Assembly: GCA_947505565.1 (NCBI GenBank)
Contig: CANNLB010000242.1
Span: 1 to 5,605, forward strand
Length of the DNA: 5,605 bases
Source of the DNA: Acidobacteriota bacterium
GTDB lineage: Bacteria; Acidobacteriota; Terriglobia; Bryobacterales; Bryobacteraceae
Direction of reading: 5' to 3'
Made by a program: the position numbers and the translations under genes. This document shows positions 1-5,605 of this stretch, one piece after another (position 1 is the stretch's first letter; every line of letters starts with the position of its first letter). The notes beneath the pieces were generated by a model. It did no database searches, was not told the origin of the DNA, and saw only the letters and a list, made by a program, of their open reading frames with translations.

Positions 1-520
1 TACACTCTTTCACCGCCCCAGCCTCCGACCACGAATAGTCCGCCGCCACGATCATGTGCGCGATCCGTCCCGGGTACCGCCGCGCCGCGGCCATCACCCG
101 CGCCGCCGTTTCTCCCATCGCCGCCGCCGACCCCAGCCGAAACACCTCCTCCGACACCGTCCGCGCAAACGCCTCGATATCCGACGTCAGCGGCGCGTCA
201 AACGACAAATGCTTGGTCGAATGCTCGCCCACCAGACTCACAATCGGGCTCCGCGCCTTTCTCGCATTGTGGAAATTCGCCAACCCGTTTGCGAGCCCGG
301 GACCCAGGTGCAGCAGCGTCGCCGCTGGCTTGGCCAGCATCCGGGCATAGCCATCTGCCGCTCCCGAACAGACTCCTTCGAACAGGCACAGCACCCCCCG
401 CATCTCCGGCACGCGGTCGAGCGCCGCCACAAAATGCATCTCGGAGGTTCCGGGGTTCATGAAGCACACCTCCACGTCCCCCGCCACCAGCGTCCGCAAC
501 AAACACTCAGCGCCAGTCAT
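1..520 (-). CDS. Acetolactate synthase-like thiamine-diphosphate enzyme, N-terminal part (runs off left edge)
   Basis: Reading the minus strand from the ATG at 520-518 gives 173 uninterrupted codons and no stop before the window edge. The protein opens MTGAECLLRTLVAGDVEVCF and matches the PYR (TPP-binding N-terminal) domain of the acetolactate synthase/benzoylformate decarboxylase superfamily. Visible family signatures are NPGTSEMHFVAALD (residues 22-35), LCLFEG with Glu48 in the position of the conserved glutamate that activates the thiamine N1', GAADGYARM (53-61), LLHLGPGLANGLANFHNARK (69-88) and DAPLTSDIEAFAR (108-120). Family members are cytoplasmic and decarboxylate 2-keto acids, sometimes joining the product to an acceptor; the FAD-like middle domain and the TPP pyrophosphate-binding domain would lie beyond the edge. 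It resembles the 'large subunit-like' paralogues rather than classical biosynthetic IlvB, so the substrate is not predictable. The start lies 4 bases after the stop of the oxidoreductase gene upstream, which suggests translational coupling; no strong ribosome binding site is seen. Confidence 0.85.
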   Translation of the reverse strand, partial: MTGAECLLRTLVAGDVEVCFMNPGTSEMHFVAALDRVPEMRGVLCLFEGVCSGAADGYARMLAKPAATLLHLGPGLANGLANFHNARKARSPIVSLVGEHSTKHLSFDAPLTSDIEAFARTVSEEVFRLGSAAAMGETAARVMAAARRYPGRIAHMIVAADYSWSEAGAVKEC

Positions 521-524
521 CGAC

Positions 525-1811
525 TTACAGCTTGACCTTACCGGTTGCCGGATCCCACGCCGCCCGGGTCTTGTGGCGCCAAGCTAAGTTACACAGGTGC
601 GCCGCGGCCGCCGCGTAGTGCCCTTCCTCGGCGTTCTCCCGACTCGGCTTATTGTTCCGGATCGAATCGATGAACCACCAGTTGTGACTCGGCCCCTTCT
701 CTATCGGGACGTCCTTCGCCTCCGGCCGCGGCTGCCTGGTCTCGCCGGTAAATTGAGCCAAATACTCGTCCCGCAGCTTCTTAGGGAAATTGATGCTCCC
801 ATACAACTGCGCCTTGCCGCCCTTGGATTCCGGAGTCAACGTCAACCGGTTGAATTCCACGAGCAGCGTCGCCTCATCTCCGTAAATATAGATGCCGCGC
901 GGCGATTGACCGTTCGCTTGGTTCACATACACATCCACTACGAACCCCTCGGCATATTCCACTAAGGAGTTCATCACATCCGGCACCGTCCGTCCATCAT
1001 TCCACTTATAGATGCCGCCCTGAGATACGGCCGACAGCGGCGCTTTCACCCCCATGATCTGGTGCATTTGCGTAAACTGATGTACGAATAAGTCCGCCGC
1101 CACCCCGCCCGAGTAATCCCAGAACCGCCGCCATTGAAACACGATCTTCGGGTCAAACGCCCGCTTCTTCGTCCGGCCCTGCCAAGTCGCCCAATCGATC
1201 GTCTTCTCGGACGCGTCCGAAGGCACCGGATACTGCCAGGCACCTTCGGCCGAATTCCGATGGTTCGCCATCCGGATCATATTTACCTTACCCAAGGCCC
1301 CGCTCGCCACCAGTTCCTTCGCCTTCGCCGTCAGCGCCGATGTCTTCGCCTGGCTGCCGACCTGCAAAACCTTTCCGCTCCGCTTGGCCGCTGCCATAAT
1401 CCGAGGCCCTTCGGCAATCGACCAAGTCATCGGCTTCTCGACGTAGACGTGCTTGCCGGCGGAAAGCGCGTCCAGGACGATCTTCTCGTGCCAATGGTCG
1501 GGCGTCGCGATCACCACGGCGTGAACGTCCTTGTTATCGAGTACCGCCCGATAGTCCTTCCCCGTCCAAATCCCTTCGCCCAACTGCTCCTTCGCCCGTT
1601 GCCGACAACCGTCGTAAAGGTCCGCCACCGCAATCCCCTTCGCCCCCGGCACCTCGGTAAATTCGTCAATCAACTGCTTGCCGCGCACCCCGCTACCAAT
1701 GTAGCCGAGGTTGACGGAGTCGTTGCTCGGCTGTCCGAACAAAGTCGTCGCCGGCGAAAGCGAATAGACCACCGAAGCGGCCGAAAGAAAGGTACGTCGA
1801 GTTGTAGCCAT
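525..1811 (-). CDS. Tat-exported Gfo/Idh/MocA family NAD(P)-dependent oxidoreductase
   Basis: Complete 428-residue protein. The N terminus carries a twin-arginine export signal, TRRTFLSAAS (residues 4-13, Arg5-Arg6), followed by a weakly hydrophobic stretch to about residue 26, so the folded enzyme with its bound cofactor is probably moved to the periplasm, as in Zymomonas glucose-fructose oxidoreductase. The Rossmann fold begins at 34 with the dinucleotide-binding glycines in GYIGSGVRG (36-44). IATPDHWHEK (101-110) and HVYVEKPMTW (121-130) contain the family's EKP signature (125-127), whose lysine is the usual catalytic residue. GGVAADLFVHQ (235-245) supplies the conserved Asp240 and His244 of the substrate pocket. 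The C-terminal EEGHYAAAAAHLCNLAWR (395-412) is typical of acidobacterial and planctomycete members. The family oxidises or reduces sugars, inositols and related compounds; the exact substrate cannot be read from sequence. The ATG is preferred because it leads directly into the Tat motif; GGTAGG lies about 10 bases upstream of it. First gene of a probable operon with the TPP enzyme. Confidence 0.93.
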   Translation of the reverse strand: MATTRRTFLSAASVVYSLSPATTLFGQPSNDSVNLGYIGSGVRGKQLIDEFTEVPGAKGIAVADLYDGCRQRAKEQLGEGIWTGKDYRAVLDNKDVHAVVIATPDHWHEKIVLDALSAGKHVYVEKPMTWSIAEGPRIMAAAKRSGKVLQVGSQAKTSALTAKAKELVASGALGKVNMIRMANHRNSAEGAWQYPVPSDASEKTIDWATWQGRTKKRAFDPKIVFQWRRFWDYSGGVAADLFVHQFTQMHQIMGVKAPLSAVSQGGIYKWNDGRTVPDVMNSLVEYAEGFVVDVYVNQANGQSPRGIYIYGDEATLLVEFNRLTLTPESKGGKAQLYGSINFPKKLRDEYLAQFTGETRQPRPEAKDVPIEKGPSHNWWFIDSIRNNKPSRENAEEGHYAAAAAHLCNLAWRHKTRAAWDPATGKVKL

Positions 1812-1849
1812 ACCCTACTAGCCTACCGCTTGCTGTATCCTTTGGTTAA
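1812..1849. promoter_or_regulatory. 38-base divergent intergenic region
   Basis: This is the only non-coding DNA between the start codons of the minus-strand oxidoreductase and the plus-strand exporter operon, so promoter elements for both directions must sit here or inside the opposite coding region. On the minus strand, TTAACC (1847-1842) and TAGGCT (1823-1818) stand 18 bases apart and could be weak -35/-10 elements for the oxidoreductase, but each matches consensus poorly. No clear operator palindrome was seen. That it is a divergent promoter region follows from gene layout; the particular boxes are guesses. Confidence 0.45.
1836..1841 (+). promoter_or_regulatory. Candidate -10 element TATCCT for the exporter operon
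   Basis: TATCCT matches TATAAT at four of six positions, including the important TA and final T. It ends 8 bases before the GTG start at 1850, so transcription would begin at about 1848-1850, at or next to the start codon. No good -35 element lies 16-18 bases upstream (the sequence there is around ACCCTACT), which keeps this call weak. Confidence 0.25.
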
Positions 1850-2968
1850 GTGATCGCGCGCCGCCTGCCTCTGCTTCTGATCCCGATCGCCACCGCCGCT
1901 TTTGGCTGGTGGTGGTTCGTCAACCGTCCCGCTGCCCCGGTGGCCGTCTATGGCGTCGTCGAATCCCGCCGCATCGAAGTCGGATCTAAGATCGGCGGTC
2001 GCGTTACCGAGGTACTGGCAGAGGAAGGCACGATCGTCGACCCCGAAGCGCCGCTGGTCCGGTTCGATTTTTCTGAAGTGCGCGCCCGCCTGCGCCAGTC
2101 CGAAGCGCGGCTGGCCGAAGCCACCGCCCGCGCTGATCACCTCGCCCGCGGCCTCCGCCCCGAGGAAATCGCTCAAACAGAAGCCGCGGCCGCCCAGTCC
2201 CGTGCCTTTCTCGTCGCTGCTCAATCCGGTGCCCGCCCCCAGGAAATCGGTCAGGCCCAAGCCGATCTACGCGCCATCGAAGCCGACGTCGATACGGCCA
2301 CCACCACCGCGACCCGTCTGGCTTCTCTCGCCCAATCCGGCGACATCTCCCGCCAAGCGCTCGACGATGCGACCGGCCGCCGGGATGCGCTCCGCGCTCG
2401 CTCGGAGGCCGCCAGCCAGCGCCTCGCTCTGCTCCAAGCCGGCACCCGAGCGGAGGACGTCCAAGCCGCCCAGCAACGGACCATCCAGGCGGAAAAAGTG
2501 GCCGCCGTCGCCCGACTCGGCACCCGCCCCGAAGAACTCGCCCAGGCCCGGGCCCGCGTCGACCAAGCCCAAGCCGAAGTCGCCCAGATCTCGGTCCAAC
2601 TCGCCGAAGTCGAAGTCCGCTCTCCCTCGCGCGCCCGCGTCGAAACCATCTCCGTCCGCCCCGGCGATCTGATTCCCGGCGGCCGCCCGGTCGTAACGCT
2701 GCTTGAAGAATCGCAAACCTGGGTTCGGGCCTTTGTCCCGGCCACGCTGCTTTCGTTCTGGCCACTGGGGGCGAAGGTCGACGTCATCCTTGACAACGTT
2801 CCGCCCGTCTCGGGCTTCGTCCAACAGATCGCCGCCCAAGCCGAGTTCCTCCCCCGCAACGTCCAAACCCGCGACGACCGCTCCCACCAAGTCTTCGCCA
2901 TCAAAATCCGCGTTCCCAACGCCTCCCTCCGCTCCGGCATGGCCGCCGAAGTCCGCCTCGCCCCCTAG
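1850..2968 (+). CDS. YbhG/HlyD-like periplasmic adaptor (membrane fusion protein) of an ABC exporter
   Basis: 372 residues, starting at GTG. In-frame TAA at 1847-1849 directly precedes it, so no longer start is possible, and the next codons give the needed signal anchor ([20 protein letters not shown], residues 4-23). Domains in order: first half of the lipoyl/biotinyl-like domain with the beta-barrel lead-in (about 33-72, [16 protein letters not shown]); a long Ala/Gln/Arg-rich coiled-coil hairpin (about 75-255) with its tip near [15 protein letters not shown] (160-174); second lipoyl half (256-287, [20 protein letters not shown] lies across its start); then a beta-barrel part (289-345, [12 protein letters not shown] and [20 protein letters not shown]) that resembles E. 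coli YbhG as I remember it. Such proteins bridge an inner-membrane transporter and an outer-membrane TolC-like channel. Four GxR(P/A)(E/Q)(E/D) motifs stand in the hairpin, at 101, 127, 198 and 224. It is the first gene of a three-gene operon. No Shine-Dalgarno sequence is visible before the start. Confidence 0.93.
   Translation: MIARRLPLLLIPIATAAFGWWWFVNRPAAPVAVYGVVESRRIEVGSKIGGRVTEVLAEEGTIVDPEAPLVRFDFSEVRARLRQSEARLAEATARADHLARGLRPEEIAQTEAAAAQSRAFLVAAQSGARPQEIGQAQADLRAIEADVDTATTTATRLASLAQSGDISRQALDDATGRRDALRARSEAASQRLALLQAGTRAEDVQAAQQRTIQAEKVAAVARLGTRPEELAQARARVDQAQAEVAQISVQLAEVEVRSPSRARVETISVRPGDLIPGGRPVVTLLEESQTWVRAFVPATLLSFWPLGAKVDVILDNVPPVSGFVQQIAAQAEFLPRNVQTRDDRSHQVFAIKIRVPNASLRSGMAAEVRLAP
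2150..2596 (+). repeat. Paired 26-residue (78-base) repeat units in the adaptor hairpin
   Basis: Inside the adaptor gene the motif GxR(P/A)(E/Q)(E/D)(I/V/L) occurs four times: GLRPEEI at residue 101 (base 2150), GARPQEI at 127 (base 2228), GTRAEDV at 198 (base 2441) and GTRPEEL at 224 (base 2519). The two copies in each arm are exactly 26 residues (78 bases) apart, and each is followed by Gln/Ala-rich helix. The bases have diverged, so this is an old protein-level repeat and not a recent DNA duplication. The right-hand limit of the last unit is set by the 26-residue period and is approximate. Confidence 0.75.
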
Positions 2969-2970
2969 CC

Positions 2971-3891
2971 ATGCCGGTCATTGAAACGAAAGACCTCACC
3001 ATCCGCTTCGGCGATTTCACCGCCGTCGACAAAGTCTCCATGTCCATCGAGCGCGGCGAAGTCTTTGGCCTCCTCGGCCCGAACGGCTCCGGCAAAACCA
3101 CTATCATCAAGGCCCTCTGCGGCCTCGTCAAAATCGCCTCCGGCTCCGGCCGCCTCCTCGACCTCGACGTCCGCCAGCAGGCCGCCGAAGTCCGTCAGCG
3201 CATCGGCTACATGTCGCAGCGCTTCGGCCTTTACGAGGACCTTACCGTTTGCGAGAACATCGAGTTCTACTCCGGGGTGTACGGCCTCTCCCCCGAACGC
3301 CACGCCCGCCGCTTCGCCGACGTCGTCGCGCTCACGACCATCAGCCCCTACCTTTACCGCCGCGCCGGCCAACTCTCCGGCGGCTGGAAACAACGCCTCG
3401 CCCTCGCCTGCGCCATCATCCACTCCCCCGAAGTCGTCTTCCTTGATGAACCCACCGCCGGCATCGACCCGGTCGCCCGCCGGGCCCTCTGGGACCTCGT
3501 CTTTCTACTCTCCGGCCAAGGGGTCACCTTTCTGGTCACCACCCATTACATGGACGAAGCCGAACGCTGCGGCCGAGTCGGTTATCTCTACAACTCGAAG
3601 TTAGTCGCCCTCGGCACCGTGGACGAACTCAAGCGTCTCCCGGCGGCCAACCCGCCCGGCACCGCGCGGTTCGAAATCACGTGTCCGAACGTGATGGAGG
3701 TTCTCGCCGCCGTCCGCCTGCTGCCTTACGTGCAGGAAGCCACCATCTTCGGCCAGTCGATCCACGCCCTCGCCGACGTGTCGGCCACCGCCGCGCTGGC
3801 GGCCGCTGTCAACGTCACCCCCCGGCTGATCGAACCTTCGCTCGAAGACGTCTTCGTCACTTTGACTCATCAAATCCGGAACGCCGCATGA
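2971..3891 (+). CDS. ABC transporter ATPase, ABC-2 exporter type, single nucleotide-binding domain
   Basis: 306 residues; the ATG lies 2 bases after the adaptor stop, with no purine-rich binding site before it, so translation is probably coupled. All ATPase motifs are intact: Walker A GPNGSGKT (36-43), Q-loop Gln83 in [15 protein letters not shown], signature LSGGWKQ (135-141), Walker B VVFLDEP (155-161) with catalytic Glu160, D-loop around AGIDP (163-167), and switch His192 in [12 protein letters not shown]-terminal region of about 85 residues ends in [16 protein letters not shown], the usual tail of drug/daunorubicin-type exporter ATPases (CcmA/YbhF group). It should hydrolyse ATP on the cytoplasmic face as a dimer and drive the permease encoded next. 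E. coli YbhF is, as I recall it, a fusion of two such ATPase domains; this protein has just one. The stop overlaps the permease start by 4 bases (ATGA). Confidence 0.96.
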   Translation: MPVIETKDLTIRFGDFTAVDKVSMSIERGEVFGLLGPNGSGKTTIIKALCGLVKIASGSGRLLDLDVRQQAAEVRQRIGYMSQRFGLYEDLTVCENIEFYSGVYGLSPERHARRFADVVALTTISPYLYRRAGQLSGGWKQRLALACAIIHSPEVVFLDEPTAGIDPVARRALWDLVFLLSGQGVTFLVTTHYMDEAERCGRVGYLYNSKLVALGTVDELKRLPAANPPGTARFEITCPNVMEVLAAVRLLPYVQEATIFGQSIHALADVSATAALAAAVNVTPRLIEPSLEDVFVTLTHQIRNAA

Positions 3892-4994
3892 ACCCTTTTT
3901 CCGGCACCATTCCGATGATGCGCAAGGAATTTCTTCACCTCCGCCGCGATCAGGGCACGGTGATCTTCGCACTCCTCATTCCTGTCATCCAACTCATCAT
4001 TTTCGGCTTCGCGCTGAACATGAACGTCCGGCAGATCCCCACGATCGTTTACGACCAGTCCCCGTCGCAACGCAGCCGCGAACTCATCGAACGCTTCCGG
4101 GCCACCGATACTTTCGCGCTCCGCCGCCATGTCAGCTCTGACGAAGAGCTTTACCGGGAGATCCGTCAGGGGCACGCTCAAGCCGCCTTGAAGATTCCGG
4201 CCGACTACGCCGATCGCGTCCTCGAAGGCCGGGGCGCGACCGTTCAACTATTGGTCGACGGCTCGGATTCCACGGTCTCCGGCGCGGCGCTGAACGTCTT
4301 TACTGCTCTGATCTTGCTTGAAAACCAGCGGCTCTCGAACGCCGGCAAGTCGATTGTCGAAGCCCGTCCCGCCGTTCTCTTTAATCCCGCCACGCGGTCT
4401 CCGAATTTCTTCGTGCCCGGCTTGGTCGCAGTTCTCGTGCAGATTATGGTGATCCTGCTGGTGGCCCTTTCCGTCGTCCGGGAGCGGGAACGCGGCACCC
4501 TCGACCAACTCACGGTGACCCCGGTGCAGCCGCTCGGCGTGATGGTCGGCAAGATGATTCCCTACGTCGCTCTCGGGTTCCTCGAAATCTGCTGGGTTTT
4601 GCTGATTATGCGCGTCGTTTTCGCGGTCCCCATCAACGGCAGTCTCGCCACTCTGTTGATCATCGCCGTCCCGTTCCTGGTCGCTTCCTCAGGCATCGGC
4701 CTGCTCATCTCCACGAAGGCCCAATCCCAAGCCGAGGCGTTTCAAATGTCGTTCGGCACTATGCTACCGTCTATCTTTCTTTCGGGATATATCTTCCCGA
4801 TCAACAACATGCCGGTACACTTCCAATACGTAAGCAAGATCATTCCGACCACTTACTACATCGATGTTACTCGCGGAGTCATCCTCCGCGGAGCCAGCCT
4901 CTCGGATGTCTGGGTCAACGGAGCCGTCCTCTCCCTCATGGCCCTCGTCACCGTCGCCCTCGCCGCCCGCCAGTTCCAACGCCAACTCAGCTAG
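3888..4994 (+). CDS. ABC-2 type transporter permease (YbhR/YbhS-like)
   Basis: 368 residues. The chosen ATG sits in the ATGA overlap with the ATPase stop, with GGA 7 bases upstream; the frame stays open a further 207 bases upstream, but that extension is arginine/proline-rich, lies inside the ATPase gene and is not credible. The layout is that of ABC-2 permeases: a short cytoplasmic start ending in [13 protein letters not shown] (12-24), membrane segment 1 (about 25-44), a large periplasmic domain (about 45-175) containing [14 protein letters not shown] (119-132), then five more membrane segments near 176-197, 222-245, 255-275, 285-305 and 343-361. The cytoplasmic loop motif [18 protein letters not shown] (186-203) and [11 protein letters not shown] (299-309) are typical of the family. 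It forms the inner-membrane pore, probably as a homodimer because only one permease gene is present. The substrate is unknown. Last gene of the operon. Confidence 0.95.
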   Translation: MNPFSGTIPMMRKEFLHLRRDQGTVIFALLIPVIQLIIFGFALNMNVRQIPTIVYDQSPSQRSRELIERFRATDTFALRRHVSSDEELYREIRQGHAQAALKIPADYADRVLEGRGATVQLLVDGSDSTVSGAALNVFTALILLENQRLSNAGKSIVEARPAVLFNPATRSPNFFVPGLVAVLVQIMVILLVALSVVRERERGTLDQLTVTPVQPLGVMVGKMIPYVALGFLEICWVLLIMRVVFAVPINGSLATLLIIAVPFLVASSGIGLLISTKAQSQAEAFQMSFGTMLPSIFLSGYIFPINNMPVHFQYVSKIIPTTYYIDVTRGVILRGASLSDVWVNGAVLSLMALVTVALAARQFQRQLS

Positions 4995-5025
4995 CCCCTC
5001 GCCAATCATTCATCATCCTGTCACG

Positions 5026-5054
5026 TTGAGTTCTCGATAATTAGAGAATCTCAA
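5026..5054 (+). terminator. Imperfect hairpin after the exporter operon, weak terminator candidate
   Basis: TTGAGTTCTC (5026-5035) pairs with GAGAATCTCAA (5044-5054) as ten base pairs with a single bulged T at 5049 and an 8-base loop GATAATTA. It lies 31 bases after the permease stop. The stem is not GC-rich and the following bases (TCATCTTGT) are only a poor T tract, so it may be a weak or Rho-assisted terminator, an mRNA-end stabiliser or a protein-binding site for the next gene. The pairing is directly visible; the role is inferred. Confidence 0.35.
5036..5041 (+). promoter_or_regulatory. Candidate -10 element GATAAT for the right-hand gene
   Basis: GATAAT matches TATAAT at five of six positions and lies 32 bases before the ATG at 5074, which would give a leader of about 26 bases. 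It occupies the loop of the hairpin around it. No convincing -35 box stands 16-18 bases upstream (about 5012-5019, ATCATCCT), so this is a weak call. Confidence 0.25.
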
Positions 5055-5073
5055 TCATCTTGTACCAGGTGCC

Positions 5074-5605
5074 ATGAAACATCTCTTCGTCCTGCTGGCC
5101 TCGGCCTGCGTTCCCGTCTTCTCCCAACCCACCGTCTCGGCCGTGCTCGACGGTGCCGCCTACACGCAAACGATCGCTCAAGGCTCGGTATTTGTAGTCA
5201 AAGGAACCGGGCTCAGCGCGGCCGGCACCGTTTCTGCCGCCGCGCCGACCTACCCCCCCACCCTGAACGGGGTCAGCCTGTCACTCACGGCCGCGGTCGG
5301 CGGAGCGGTCGTCACCCCGCCGTTGATCTACACCTATAACCTTAACGGAGTCCATCAGTTGGCTGCTCTGCTGCCTTCTCCTACGCCCCTCGGGCTCTAC
5401 GATCTCCGCGTCACCAATGGCACCGCCACATCGGCGCCGATTCGCCTTGGCGTCGTCGCCCGGAAACCCGGCATCGTCACCGCCAGCGGCGATGGATCCG
5501 GCCCCGCGCAGGCGACCCTGGACGGGAAACTGATTCTTCAGCGCACCTCCAACGTAGGCAAAATCGGCGAGTTCGATTCCCGGGCGGCCCGACTCGGCGA
5601 ACGCG
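5074..5605 (+). CDS. Secreted TIGR03437-like (Solibacter-type) protein of unknown function, N-terminal part
   Basis: Open from the ATG for 177 codons to the window edge without a stop. MKHLFVLLASACVPVFS (1-17) is a Sec signal peptide with probable cleavage before Gln18, so the mature protein is outside the cytoplasm. The mature part is beta-rich and shows the pattern seen in the large acidobacterial TIGR03437 family: LDGAAYTQTIAQGSVFVVKG (25-44, with the usual 'N/D-A-A-Y-T..-A-G-S' start), LNGVSLSL (64-71), a middle block around IYTYNLNGVHQLAALLPSPT (85-104), then PGIVTASGDGSGPAQATL (132-149), which corresponds to the family's 'PG-(I/L)-F...G-G-A' segment. Members are often the C-terminal end of large surface or secreted proteins; here the block directly follows the signal peptide. 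No catalytic motif is visible. AGGTG (5067-5071) just before the ATG may be the ribosome binding site. Placed after the exporter operon with a 79-base gap, so probably transcribed separately; a function linked to the exporter is not shown. Confidence 0.75.
   Translation, partial: MKHLFVLLASACVPVFSQPTVSAVLDGAAYTQTIAQGSVFVVKGTGLSAAGTVSAAAPTYPPTLNGVSLSLTAAVGGAVVTPPLIYTYNLNGVHQLAALLPSPTPLGLYDLRVTNGTATSAPIRLGVVARKPGIVTASGDGSGPAQATLDGKLILQRTSNVGKIGEFDSRAARLGER

Noticed and set aside
1..520. Possible pseudogene or frameshift at the left edge, because only short broken frames appear there in other readings
   Set aside because: The frame from 520 is open for all 173 codons with intact TPP-enzyme motifs; it is simply cut by the window edge.
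1134..1853. Long plus-strand open frame (239 codons) opposite the oxidoreductase gene
   Set aside because: Arginine/proline/leucine-rich translation without domain motifs, antisense to a gene with a clear Rossmann fold and EKP motif; it is a high-GC shadow frame.
2004..2940. Several minus-strand open frames of 200-250 codons and a plus-strand one (1902-2672) over the adaptor gene
   Set aside because: Low-complexity Arg/Gly/Ser/Pro-rich translations, mutually overlapping and antisense to or out of frame with a convincing YbhG-like protein.
2965..3423. Minus-strand open frame opposite the ATPase (152 codons)
   Set aside because: Ala/Gly/Glu/Asp-rich shadow of the ATPase codons; the plus frame carries all ABC motifs.
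3681..3887. Upstream extension of the permease frame by 69 codons
   Set aside because: It lies within the ATPase gene in another frame, is Arg/Pro-rich, and the ATG in the ATGA overlap gives a normal ABC-2 permease N terminus.
1..5605. Search for a novel defence system, CRISPR array, mobile element or RNA gene
   Set aside because: No spaced direct repeats, transposase, integrase, tRNA-like or structured RNA signal was seen; nearly all the DNA is explained by six recognisable coding regions.

Overview
The window comes from a high-GC, Gram-negative-type (diderm) bacterium, most likely an Acidobacteriota member of the Solibacter/Bryobacter group. Three things point there: a secreted protein at the right edge that resembles the repetitive 'Solibacter C-terminal' (TIGR03437-like) family, a Tat-exported Gfo/Idh/MocA oxidoreductase of the kind abundant in that phylum, and the base composition. 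No tRNA, rRNA, CRISPR array, insertion sequence or phage gene was seen. The placement is an inference from protein style, not a database match.

Left part (1-1811, minus strand). Two genes are read right to left. The first is a complete 428-residue Tat-signal Gfo/Idh/MocA-type NAD(P)-dependent oxidoreductase. Four bases after its stop begins a thiamine-diphosphate (TPP) enzyme of the acetolactate-synthase-like type, whose first 173 residues lie in the window before it runs off the left edge. They look like one transcription unit.

Middle (1850-4994, plus strand). A tightly packed three-gene operon encodes an ABC-2 type exporter: a YbhG/HlyD-like membrane fusion protein, a single-domain ABC ATPase (2-base gap) and an ABC-2 permease (4-base ATGA overlap). 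The expected machine is a permease dimer in the inner membrane, driven by an ATPase dimer and joined through the periplasmic adaptor to an outer-membrane channel that is not encoded here. The substrate is unknown; relatives handle hydrophobic drugs or similar molecules.

Right part (5074-5605, plus strand). After a 79-base gap with an imperfect hairpin, a secreted TIGR03437-like protein of unknown function starts and runs off the right edge.

The gene content is largely ordinary. The points most worth a second look are a symmetric duplicated 26-residue unit in both arms of the adaptor's coiled-coil hairpin, a GTG start placed where its transcript would probably be leaderless, the 38-base divergent promoter gap, and a C-rich plus strand that persists whichever strand is coding.
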